Positions 43,046-54,200 of a stretch of 64,000 nt of DNA are shown here, piece after piece. Position 1 is the first letter of the stretch. Every line of letters begins with the position of its first letter. Source of the stretch: Symmetrospora coprosmae (Eukaryota; Basidiomycota; Cystobasidiomycetes; Symmetrosporaceae); contig VUYT01000021.1 of assembly GCA_008802785.1 (NCBI GenBank), positions 124,001-188,000 on the forward strand. Direction: 5' to 3'. A program made the position numbers and the translations under genes. Under the pieces are notes generated by a model, which did not search any database, was not told the DNA's origin, and saw nothing but the letters and a program-made list of their open reading frames with translations.

Positions 43046-46000
43046 ATGGGCGACACGAACGTACTGCGCTCCTCCGACTACGCTACTCTCAATGGCAATG
43101 GCAATGGCAATGGGCCATCCGGGCTCGTCGGAAAGCCAGCAGTACCCAGCGACATCCAGGTCCCCACGGGCTTCGCACCGGCTCAGCCCCCAGCGGGCTA
43201 TGCATACCCGGGCAGCAGCGGCAGCAGCAGCATCCCGCAAGGAACTGGCATGTACAGCAGCAGCGCGCTGCCTCCGATGATGGCCATGAGCGCGAATGCG
43301 ATTGCGAATGCGAATGCGAATGCGAATGCGAATGCGAACGGGCCAGGCGTCGGCGCTGGCTATGCGCCGCCCTACCTCAATAGTGGCAGCTCGTCCGCTG
43401 GCATCTATCCATCTGGCTTTCCGGACCTGGCCTCTGGTGGCAGCGGTAGCAGTCAAGCGCTGGCGGGCAGCGCTGGCAGATTCGCTGCAGCGTCGAATCC
43501 CGCCCGGCGGCAGCAGCAGCAGGACGCCGAGCAGGGAGGAAACGGAGGGAACGACTCGGACGCACCCTCTGGCCCCGACGAAGGGACTTCGCCAAACACA
43601 GGGACCTCGTCCGGGCACGTAGATGGGTCTGGCAACGGCAGTACCTCGGGCGGGAACGGGACATCCGCAGGCAACGCCGGCGAGAGTGCCGCAGCCAAGA
43701 AGAAGCGAGAGAAGGAGGAGAAGGACAAGCGCTTGAAGACGTCCCGGGCGTGCGATGGCTGCCGGACGAGGAAGATCAGGTGGGTCCGCATCTCTTCTGC
43801 TCGCAAGAAGAGCAAAAACAGCCTATGCTCGGCTGGGATTTGCTGGACGAGGAGGCTGCCAGGTGGACGCGAGCTGATGGGCACACCTTGCTGCCATCTG
43901 AACTCTATTAGATGCGACGTGATACCAGACACAAATCCACCTCTCTGTGTGCACTGCATGCACCACAACTTTGATTGCACCTGGGTGAGTCCGCCTCTCC
44001 AAAGCCAACCGACAGCCGAATAGAGCTGATCTCCCTCACTTCTTACGCCCGGCCAATCCAGGTGCTGCCCATCGCAGAGACGCGGTTCAAGAGGAAGCGC
44101 GAAAAGGAAGAAGCAGAAGGGCGCGCAGCCAGCTCAGCTCCAAACTCGACTGGGGCGACGAGCGGTAACGGAAACAAGGCCCGCAAGAGCAATGCAGGCG
44201 ACAGTGGCAACAGCACAAATGTGTCTCCCGGCGCGGCAAAAGCGAACGCAGGCACGGCAGGTCCAGGAAGGAATGCCGGCGGACCCACCAGCGGCAGTGC
44301 GAGCAGGCCTGCCGGCCCCGGAGCAACTGCGAGTCCTCAGATCGGCAGCCAGGGTTCCTTGCCGAGCAACCTTCGCAACTTCTTGCCTAGCTCTGGAGCC
44401 GCCAGCACGTCTTCTGCTGCGGCTGCGGCAGTGGCCGCCGCTCCTCTGAGCGGGCCTGCGTTCCAGCACCCACACCCAGCCTCACATCATCACTCACCCC
44501 TCTCTGGCTACATCATGCAGGGCAGCCAACCGCAGCCTCAGCCGCAACCCCAATCACATTCCCATTCCCAATCACTACCGTACTTCCCTTCGATCTCTCA
44601 GACATCCCCGCAAAACTCGCCGCTCCTCTCTGGACTCGCACAGAGCCACCCCTCATCGGCGACCGGCCTACCGCAGCAGCATCAGATGAACGCGTCTGGT
44701 AGTGGCTACCCGACATCCAAGCCGCCAATGCGCTCCTCATCGTTGGGAAGCAGCATCAGGAACGGTCAGCACGCCACCTCGCCCGTCGGGACCGGGTCTG
44801 GCAACCGCAAGAACTCGGTTGCTAAAACGCCGACTCCGACGCCAGAGTGGCGCATGGTCGGCTCGACCTCGCTTTCGCACCTCCTGCACTCGACCTCGAC
44901 GCTGCCCGTCGAGCATCTGCAAGGTTACGACTCGAAGCACCGGCAGACGTTCGAGGTCAAAGCCACGGGAGACGGCTTCATCAAGGTGGCCATTGCGTCA
45001 TGCGACGGGAACAGTGGGGCGGGAATGGGTGCGGGCGCAGAGGCGGCCGCCTCGCTGGGCATTGCGCCCGAGATCATCGAGCAGCTCATCAACCGGTTCT
45101 TCGAAGGTCCGGCGACGCGCTTTCCCATCATCTCGCGCACGGACTTCCTCGCCGCTTCGACGCTCTCGCCCCTCTTGCTCTACACCATCTGCGGTGTCGC
45201 GGCGTTGGCACACGAGGTCCCGCCGGCCATCCTGCGCACCGTCAAGCAGCTCATTGCGCACGCGCTCAAGGACGACGACACGGTGAACCGCTCCTCGCTG
45301 CAGACTATTCAGGCCCTGCTCCTTTACTCGTATGCATTCGAGCTCGAGCGCGGAGCGGCGGGAAGCAGGACGTGGTTCTGCCTCGGCCTCGCTGTCCGCA
45401 TGGCGCAAGACATCGGGCTGCATCGCGAGCAGGCGGGAAATAGCCTCTACGACCTCGAGCAGAGGCGGAGGATCTGGGCTGGCTGCATCATTGTAGACCG
45501 CTGGGTGTCTGCGAGGTGGGTTGGGCTCTCTAGAACGCCGTCGCGACGAGCGTGGATGCTCTTGACCAGGGCTAAACGTGGCTGTTCCCCGCTTTCAGCT
45601 ATGGTCTGCCGTGCATGATCAGTCTCGAGGATTGCGATCGCCTCTATCCGTCCGTGCACGATACGGCGCCCGGTGACGATGCGGATGCTGTCGACACGTC
45701 CAAGAAGCCCTACCTGGCCAACCATTCCATGCTGAGCTTGACCATCCTCCTTGGCAAAGTGATGAAGCTGCTCTACTCCGCTACGGGCATCCTCAACGTG
45801 ACGGACCAGCAGCTTGAGCAGGTCGAGCTGGAATTGGATCAGTACGTCGCTCATCTTGGGAAACAGCTGGGCTGCTATTGCGCGCTTCGGACGCCTCCGG
45901 CTGACATCTCTGTCTGTTGAATCTCATACAGCTGGTATAAGTCTCTCCCGGACGAGCTTCAATTCATCGGTCCGGATTCTACATTCGATGCCGGCTTCCT

Positions 46001-47307
46001 ACACCTCTGCTCTATCCCCGTTTCGTTCCTCCTGCGCCGCCCATTCTTTGGCATCTCATACGATATCGGGCGAGCGTCCACCATGCTCATGACGTTCGAG
46101 GCGTGGCATTCGCTCTACGCTCGCAGCCAGGAGGCCATATACTGGGTCGACCGCAATGTGTCAGTCCTCGAAAGCTGGTTCCCGGCCATGTACAGTCTCA
46201 TCGTATGCGGTCTCATCCAGGTGGGTTGATCTGCGCAATCTAGGTGTATCTCTGCGTTTGCCTGGGCTGACGGCGCATTGACACTGCCTGCCTGCAGTAC
46301 CACACTTTCATCCGGCGGAGAGATCCAAAGTCCCTGGAAGCGCTGCAGCTCGCCAAGGATGTTCTGAAACGCATCTCGTCGGAGGAGTGCTTTGTCCGCA
46401 ACAGGATCGCCGAGCTCGCTGCGCTGCTGTACAATACTGCTGCCTCAGTGAACACCTGGGCTACATCAGACCAGCAGGTGCGTGACGGGCTGATTCACTT
46501 TGGCTCGGAATCCATTCTTACCTTGTCTTACGGCGCGCCCCACAGCACGCCAAGCGGGGTCTCAACCCCACGCCTGGGGCCAAACTCGTCAACCGGACAA
46601 TGCAGATGATGTACAACCCGCCTCCACTGCCGGAAACGCGGGGAGGCTCGCGGTCTTCTGCCACTGGGACGCCTGCCTCAGCGCAAGATCACCCTTCGAA
46701 TCCCGCGGTTCACGCCGCTCCCGCTTCAGTCGAAGGCGCCGCGTCCTCCCAGCCAGCGGCGCAAAGCAGTACCAAAGACGAAAGAAGCGCGGCGACCCAG
46801 GTGCAAACGCCGGCAGCATCTATGCTACCGCCACACGCGCAGTCGGCCGGTACTGGGCCCGCACACAACGTCAATAGCAGTATTGCGCCGTCAGCTGGCC
46901 AAGCATCCGGTGAAAATGCGACAAACGTAGCTACGGGCGCTGTACCTCCCGTACCATCAACGACAGCCTCTGCGCCTGCCGGCGCTACAGGCGCGCCCGG
47001 CAATGTCAATCACTTCCAGGACAACACATTGCTCTACAGCTCGGCCTACCCGAGCGATTTCGGTCCTTTTGACCCGCTCGGCGGCGGCAGCGGTGGTGAT
47101 GGCGCCGGGATGCTCGGAGCGGGCGCGCCGGGAATGGACTTCCTTGGAGAAGTAGGAGGTATCTATGACGCTATCAACTTCCCCGAAGGACTGCTGGACT
47201 TTTCAGGATGGTCCAACTTCTTTGGGATGGACCCGAATGCGCCTGCGGGCAACGGCGCTGGCATGCCTGGAGGAGACGCGGGACTGTTCCCTCTGCAGCC
47301 GCAGTAG
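43046..47307 (+). CDS. Zn(II)2Cys6 fungal-specific transcription factor (2)
   Basis: Nuclear regulator of ~1,200 residues. A low-complexity N terminus (NGNGNG, ANANANANAN) with a basic AAKKKREKEEKDKRLK run precedes the zinc cluster. This is split by intron 43780-43911: CDGCRTRKIR joins to CDVIPDTNPPLCVHCMHHNF and then DCTW. It continues to LPIAETRFKRKREKEE, a linker common to one basidiomycete subgroup. Seven exons: 43046-43779, 43912-43984, 44062-45515, 45599-45841, 45932-46220, 46298-46477, 46546-47307. The fungal transcription factor domain includes ISRTDFLAASTLSPLLLYTI, LGLAVRMAQDIGLHRE, RRRIWAGCIIVDRWVSA and SYGLPCMISLEDCDR. The C terminus is rich in Ala/Gly/Pro and ends in an acidic/aromatic activation-like region (LLDFSGWSNFFGMDPN). 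Targets unknown. Confidence 0.92.
43292..43339. repeat. Coding hexanucleotide repeat GCGAAT (Ala-Asn)
   Basis: About eight units of GCGAAT with one ATT variant, encoding an Ala-Asn dipeptide run in the N terminus of the second Zn2Cys6 regulator. Confidence 0.9.
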
Positions 47308-47514
47308 GGGATCGATGAGAAGTGGACCGTGTACATCTGTGTAGCTATGCAGTCCAGTCTGTTGTCGTATGAAAAGCGATTTGTCGTCTGCGGACGCGCC
47401 TTTTTCGCCACCATCGAGATTCTCTGTGTCAAAACCTCCAAACATTGTTAGACCCACTTTCAACTGGGATCAGCTGTCGCGCCCGAATATCAGAGCTAGA
47501 GCTAGAGATCTGCC

Positions 47515-48914
47515 ATGCCCCAGAACCGACACCCAGCAGTTCCACATGCTACGGAGGGCGTGCCGATGCGAATTACTGCGCGACATGGTCGCTCCCGATC
47601 GATGATTCTCCTACAAACGTTGATTCGACCGTTCGGAACCTCTCTAGTGAAGCCAGGCAAGCCGACGGCTGCGGGATCACCGCGCCTCACGCCGCATCGC
47701 TCAGCAAAGAAGAACGGATGCAGTGTGCAGGAGAGGCAGGTGGAAGGGATCTGGCTCTATGACGTCGTGCATCAAGGCGGACGCACGGACGAGAAAAGCC
47801 CATCGGGCTCTGCGAGGAAGCGCATATACTAGTATGTCGATTAGAATGGCTCCCTTTACTGCGCGCGGGCTGCGGCTGATGCATCGGCGTCCATATCATG
47901 CGAATCAGCTTTGCGGGCGGCGGTTTCCAAAGGTGCCTCCAGGTTGTGCGAAGCAGACTGGCAGGACGCGACTCATCTTCTCCTTCTCCCCACCCTCTCC
48001 CAACCCTCTCCTCACTCACTCATCACTCGCTGCTGATTCTCTCCTCTCCTCTCCTCTCCTCTCCTCTCCTCTCCTCTCCTCTCCTCTCCTCTCCTCTCCT
48101 CGTCATCGCTCGTCTCTCGCCCCTTGATCTCTCCTCACTTCTCCTTGCACTCTTCTCACTCCAGTCCTCCTTCTCCACAGCACTGGAGTCTAGTCCAAAT
48201 GTTGGCTCGTACATCTGGAGCAGTTATTTCTGTCGTTTCGTATCCTCTTGCGCCCAACACGCCCGCAAAGGATAGCATACCGATGCTGCTGCGCCTGTAT
48301 CCGCATCTCTTCCACAAAGACGAGCAGACCATATTCATGGGCGATTCCGCTGGCGGCAATGTCGCGCTCGCTTTGGTGTTAGCCGCTCTGCGACCTACAC
48401 AAACTAGCGACGTCGCCCCACCGGTCCCGCATGCCGTCTTTCTGATCTCGCCCTGCGCAGACGCCAAGAACGATAATCCAGCCATGCGCGAGACAGACAA
48501 GAACGACCCACTGCTGAGCGTCAAGTATACGGGTGAGGTCGCAGAGGCGTGGGCGAAAGGCCTGGCGGACCGGGACGATCCGCTCGTCTCGCCTACGTAC
48601 GGCGATCTGGACGCGCTTCGGAGGAGAGGCGTGAGACTGGACGGCATTGTCGGAACCTGGGATGTCCTATGTCCGGACACGCTTGTCCTGCTAGACAAGG
48701 CGGCAAAGACGGGCATCACTGGCGAATGGTTACTCTGGGAAAAGCAGATGCACTGCTTTCCGTTGATTTGGTGAGCGGAATTTGCGGTTTCTGAGGTTCT
48801 GTGTGACGGAGGAGAGGCTCTCTAACACGCTTCCTCCCTTCCACCAGGCGATACGGTCTCAAGGATGGGCAAGCCGGTGCCGATTGGATCGTTCGAATCG
48901 TCAAGAGCTACTAG
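47515..48914 (+). CDS. Alpha/beta hydrolase (steryl acetyl hydrolase/HSL-like esterase)
   Basis: Esterase-type alpha/beta hydrolase. Four exons: 47515-47831, 47909-47942, 48181-48770, 48848-48914. Exon 1 includes MILLQTLIRPFGTSL, GSPRLTPHRSA and ERQVEGIWLYDVV. Donor GTATGT at 47832 joins RIY to exon 2, giving YFAGGGFQRCLQ, then HWSLVQMLARTSGAVI and SYPLAPN. The nucleophile elbow is GDSAGGN, the acidic residue is probably in GTWDVLCPD, and the catalytic histidine is in KQMHCFPLIW. The oxyanion-hole motif is AGGG where most relatives have HGGG. Intron 2 (238 nt) contains a CTCCT microsatellite. The first in-frame ATG is 47515; later ATGs at 47566 and 47602 are possible starts, and a further 5' exon is not excluded. 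Confidence 0.83.
48041..48100. repeat. Pentanucleotide microsatellite (CTCCT)12
   Basis: Twelve perfect copies of CTCCT (60 nt) inside intron 2 of the alpha/beta hydrolase gene, within a wider pyrimidine-rich stretch. Confidence 0.97.
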
Positions 48915-49049
48915 TCATATACGATGTCATCCATTGCTACGTCATCCTCCCATCATTAAATGTGCTCTTTCGTGTATTGGCTACATGACTGCGTTCCTAG
49001 TGCCCATTCCATTCGTCCAGTCCCGAATGTGGTGGCCCTGTCTGCACTC

Positions 49050-50036
49050 TTAGTGACCGTGCTGCTGACGCAGGCCCTGAGCCTCTCTCAGCTTTCTCTC
49101 AGCGGCCTCGAACTCTGCACGGGCTGCCTCTTCCTTGGCTGTGAGCCTGCCATCTGCATCCTTTCGCGCCTCCTCGTGCCTATACGTCCCCAAAGAGGAT
49201 TAGCGCTGCACATCAGATGTACCAGAACGCTTCCAAGGCCTACCTGCGAATGGCCTCATCGAGCTCAGCCTTTGCCTTTCGCTCCTTCTCGAGCGAGTCG
49301 TCGAGGTCATCGTTCTTGCTGAACAGTCCACCTCCGGAGCTGCTCGAGGTTTTGGTGTGTCCGCCGGTGAGGGGGTTACCGCTGCTGTGGGTCGTCGAAT
49401 CGTGCGTGGCGTGCGTGCCAGCCATACCGGGCTGAGCGCCGTAGCCTGCTGCCTGCTGATTGTTCAGGTATGGGTCCTGGGCAGTGCGGGGGCCTGCTGG
49501 AGCGTTGGCATGGTAGCCGACTCCCCCGGTTGGTACGGTCTGGTGCGGAGCATGGTGGGGCTCTTTGTCGTGCTTCTTATTGCCAAAAAGTCCGGTCTTA
49601 TGGTGACCATGATCGCCTGTTGCATTGTATGGGTCCGTGGATCCTGCCACTCCCGTGGTCGTTCCGCTGCGTCCATCGCACCGGTGTCCTTGTCAATATG
49701 CACTGCTGGCACGGTATGAAGCGAAGAGAAGGCGACGCACTGGGTTGGGTATGGCTCCTGCACAGTCCCCGTAGGTTGCGTTCCGTAAGGTAGTCCCGTG
49801 GCCGGGTTTCTACCATCATAGGCAGAGTAGTCGCCGCCGTGTCCAGTAGCGGTCGTGGTACCATGGGTGCCGGTCGTTGTGCCATGAGTTCCGGCGGTGG
49901 TGGCTTGCTTCTCCTCCTTGCCTTTGAGCTTGTCCATGAGACCCCTGTAGAAAAAAAGCGGGGACAGATGGATGTAGAGGACCACGCGTAAGCTTTGGGC
50001 ATTGTCTGCACCTCTGTGCCACCCCAAGACTTACAT
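49050..50036 (-). CDS. Hydrophilic His/Gly/Thr-rich protein, start codon split by an intron
   Basis: No named family recognised. Exon 1 supplies only AT of the start codon (50036-50035), followed by GTAAGT; intron 50034-49945 ends CTACAG; exon 2 supplies G, so the protein begins MGLMDKLKGKEEKQ. Remaining exons: 49944-49741, 49666-49244, 49179-49050. The protein (~250 aa) has THGTTTGTHGTTT and a third HGTTTG recreated at the exon 2-3 join. It continues with DPYNATGDHGHHKTGLFGNK and a charged helical tail (KERKAKAELDEAIRR, then ARAEFEAAERKLREAQ) ending QQHGH. The composition resembles stress-type hydrophilins, which is inference only. No signal peptide or membrane segment. Confidence 0.75.
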
Positions 50037-51264
50037 GATGGCTTGTCTGTTTGTGCTGGAGTGTGAGTGTCGAGGTACCAAGCGCTATTGCTGCTGCCTG
50101 CTGTTTGATGTTGTTGCAGATGTTGTCGGAGTAGGTCGAGGTGGAGAGACAAGCACTGTTCCGGGAGACGGCGGTCGACGAACCGGCCAGGCCCTTTTGC
50201 AGCACTCGACACAGACCAAACACCGCTCTGTGCGCATGCGTCACTCTGTCGTACTTGCTAGAGCACCCGAGCACCAAGCTTTTCCTTACAGGCGACGTCA
50301 GTGCCTCCTAAAACTGCCCGAGACACCGGAACACGTCAGGAAGTCTTCTTACGTCATCTGACCCAGCATCACGTGTCTGACGGACACATAGGGGGTGGCA
50401 AAGGGCACAGTCTCGCTCCTCCACGCTCGCGAAGTCCGGTCCTCTGATAGACAGCGAGAGAAAGCAATGTTACGAGTGCGGGCAGTCTCCGTAGGGGCCC
50501 AGCGCGAGGATTGCCTGGGTGAGATACCCTGTGTCGCTAGAAGCGCGCAGCGCTTCGCATGCTCATCCAGGCAGTCCTGGCTACACGAGCTACCCACTCG
50601 CCAGCTAGAAGGTTTGCTTGCGAATACTTTGCTTGCGAATGCACCCAGTCAGTCAGTCAAACAGTCAGTCACTCAGTCGGACGGACGGACGGCGAGTCGG
50701 ACGAATGGCTGCCTTGTGTAGCGGCTCACAGCATGTTTGGTCAGGGAAAACGCTCGACCTCACGATGTTGAGGGCGGTCACCGAGATAGCCCAGCTCGCG
50801 GTGTCACGATTCACGGCTACGGATAGCCATGTTCTGACCACTCGCCTCAAGGCGCATGAAAGCGGATCGCGGTCGTGTGAGGCCCGGCGGGTGAGTCGAA
50901 CTTTCCGACAAAGGCTGCGAAGGTCGCGGACGGTGGTAGGGAAAAACAGAGGATAGCAAGGAGGGAAGAAGAAGGCTTAGCTAAGGATGAGAACGTCAGC
51001 TCGTCAGTCGTCAGTCCGTGTAAGCACGCTCCAGGGAAAAGTGCGCGATTGCGCATGTCAGCCTCGAGTGGTTGGTGTGGAAGGGACACAGCGAGTTAGG
51101 ACCAGAGAGACAAACTCATACTTCACGCATATCTAGACTAACACCCATGTCACCTCTGGAAGAACTGATCATACATGTATGCCTGCGGGACTGGGCGAGA
51201 GCAAGGGACCAACAGCGGTTCAACCATTCTAAGGGCGCAGCGGACGTCAAGCACAGAAGCACAG
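50037..51264. other. Intergenic upstream of the hydrophilic gene, downstream of myosin
   Basis: 1.2 kb without a supported gene. It contains a CAGT-rich patch at about 50646-50680 (repeats of CAGT, then CGGA) and should hold the promoter of the 49050-50036 gene. Confidence 0.5.
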
Positions 51265-54200
51265 CTACTGAGCGTCCAACAGGGTCGTGACCTTCCGGAG
51301 GTGCGGGACATTAAGCCTGGTGGTATCGCAGGACCGAGTCAGCCAGCTGCGAACCCAGTGCAGATCGCTCAGGTCAAACGCACCAAGCGGGAATGTAAGT
51401 GTAGAGATCCTCAATGTTCCTTGGCAGCGGACACTCGAACGGCCCGACCTCGTCGCTCTCTGGCGGGAGGAGCAGGTGGTCGTTCCTATCGTTAGCCATG
51501 ACGCGCGAGGCGACCGCCTTGAGCACCTCGGACGAAATGGGCGTCTGGAGAAGAAGCGAACGAGCGCACGCGTCAGACAACCACGCGAGCCGGTGTGTGC
51601 AGGCCCAGTCACGCACCTCGTAATCGGCTACAGCGTAGTTCGAGATGAGCTTCTGGATCTGAGTCGGGCTGAGCATCCAGCACACATCGCAGATGATCTC
51701 AATGTCGTGGGTCGTAGCCTGTGTGTGGCATGACAAGGGCGTAAACACGGAACATCAGCACCGGCGTAAGACTATGGCCAGTCCAAATGCATGAGCTCGC
51801 ACCTTCTTGAGTTGTAGAAGCTTGGTCGCCTGCATGAGGTGCTCTAGCTGCAAAGTGCCTTCGGGCATCTCCTAAAGGATGGAGAGTGCAACATCATCAG
51901 TCTTAATATTGCACGTGATGTGGCGCGTGCTGACGGATGCGCACCTTGGATTGGCACCACTCTTCGATCCTCGTTATATTGTACTGGATCTGCATGGCTG
52001 CAGTCGCACAAGTAGATTACCGGTCATCAGCCAGCTATTCGGGGGCACTCGCCCAAGTCGCACCCGTCACTCACCCCGCTTCCAAGAGCAGAAGTTCCTG
52101 CGCATGAGGAGCTCGTTGAAGCTCGTCACGCCAATGAGCTTGAGGAGCTCCGTGACGACCTGCTGGAGGACCGTGTGCTCAACATAATAACACTTGAGCG
52201 CCTTGTGAATCTTATTCAGTAGCCCGAGGATGTCGTCCGTGTTGTGCGTGGGTGCCGTGTTGCCGTGCAAGAGGCGGTTGAAGAGCTTGCCCCCGCCCTC
52301 ATTGCTCAGGAACCCAGGGAGCGCCTGGTACTCGATCAGCGCGGGCACCGCCATCTTCGAGAGAAGCTTCTTGGTCTCGCTCATCCACGTGTGATAAATG
52401 TTGTACTCGAGCGAGTCCAGGTCGTGCTTGACGATTGTCACCAGCCGCTCGTACTCGTCCCAGTCAAACTCGCGGCCTGCGCCGTCCGCGCCCGGTCCGA
52501 TGCCCTGCAGGATGTCGCTCTCGGCAATGCACACGAACGAGAGGATTTCGTGCACGTTCGACAGCCAGAAGATGCCGGGGACAATGGCAGCTTCGCCAGT
52601 ATGGCTCTGCGAAAGCAGGAGCATGCCAGTCAGCTAGCCCTGCGAAAGCACCAGAACCGTCTGCGAAGCCACCCACCATGACGTGCTGCTGCACCGTCTG
52701 CATGACGTTGGCAAGGAAGCGCTCGCTCTCGCGCAGCATGCCGTATTTCCACATTTCGTTGGTGATGAGCGAGATGAGGTGGGCGGGGAAGAGGACCTCT
52801 TTGGCCGAGGGCGGGGTGGACGAGCTCGCCGCGGGGATGCGCAAGCCCGTAATGATGGCGCCGAGAATGTCCTCGTCGAGCGGCTTCTCCTCCTCGAGCA
52901 ACTTGATGATCTCCTCTGCAATAGCCTCGGCATCGAGCTCGTCCTCCGCGGCAAGCTTGCGAAGCGTGTCCTGCGGGTAGTTGGCCATTGAAAATGCCTT
53001 TGGCTGGTACTCATCATACGGCGGCAGCGTGCCCTGCGTCGAGTCTGAAGGGTAGATCTGCGAGACCGAACCGCGGCGGTTGTTCTTGTTGCGCTTGCCC
53101 GGTGTCTGGTGCAGCGCTGCCTGCGCCGCCGCCGCGCCCACGAGCGGCGCAGCGCCATTCTCGTGGCCTTTTCCAAGCGATGTATTGAAGACGGGTGGGC
53201 CGTCACCGCGCGAGTGCGCAGACATGGACTGCTTGCCACCGTTCGACAGCGCTGTGGCTCGATTGAGCTGATCGCGCAGAGAAGCCAGCTCGGCGCGGAG
53301 CATGCCCACGGTCGACGACTCGTCCTGTGCCGCAGCTGCACCATTCACGCTCGCCGCGCTCAGCTCCTTCTGCCGTGCCTCCATCTCGTCCGTCTGGCGC
53401 GTAAAGTCGGCCATGAGCTTCTCAATGTGCGCGTCCTGGTCCGTGACCTTCTTGAGCGTTTCCTCGAGCCGCTCGTCCAGCTCCTGCTTTTGCTTTGAGA
53501 GCGCCTCGAATTCGGGAAGAGGGACGCTCGTCTTCTTGTAGCGCTCCTCCATTTCCTTGCTCCGCGCTTCGGCTTCCTCGTACCGGACGGTCCAGGACTG
53601 GAGCGCCTCTTCGAGGGCGCGCACCTTGTTGCTCTGCTCGCGGTTCTCTGCCGTTCGCTTTTGCAGCGTCTGTGTGAGCTCGACGACCTTGTTCTCGAGC
53701 TTGTACGAGACCTCCTTGAAGTGTGACGCAGACTTGGCGGCAACCCGGAGCGTCTTGAGCTGGTTGCGGGCCTGCCGCCGCCGCACGCACGCTTGAACGA
53801 TGATGACCTTCTTCCGCTCGTCCAGGAATGCTTGCCGGGCGCGACTGCAGGGGAGAGAGAGGACGGTCAGCACGTCCGCTGAGCTGCGCAGAGCAGGCTT
53901 ACACTCGTATACGCACTTTCCACGCCAAAAGGACTGTATGCGGATGGCCGCCTGGTCCTTCCGGAGCTCTCGGTACGCCAACCTCGCCTGCCTGGCACGG
54001 ACTGCCGCCTGGATGGTGACGACGGCCTTCTGCGTCCTGAGGTATCGCGTCCGCTCGAGGTAACCCCTGGTGTAGCGTTGGATCTGCAAGGCTGCTTCCT
54101 CCTGGCGCTGCTTCTGGGCCGCTCTGCGCGCCAGCACGCGCCGCCAGGTGGCCTGCACGCCGATGGTTGCCGTACGCAGGCGCTGGTACCGCATCTGGTG

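Noticed and set aside
48124-48180. Hydrolase start within the pyrimidine tract (MISPHFSLHS)
   Set aside because: This is intron sequence before a CACAG acceptor; the upstream exons carry the oxyanion-hole motif and the VEGIWLYD segment.
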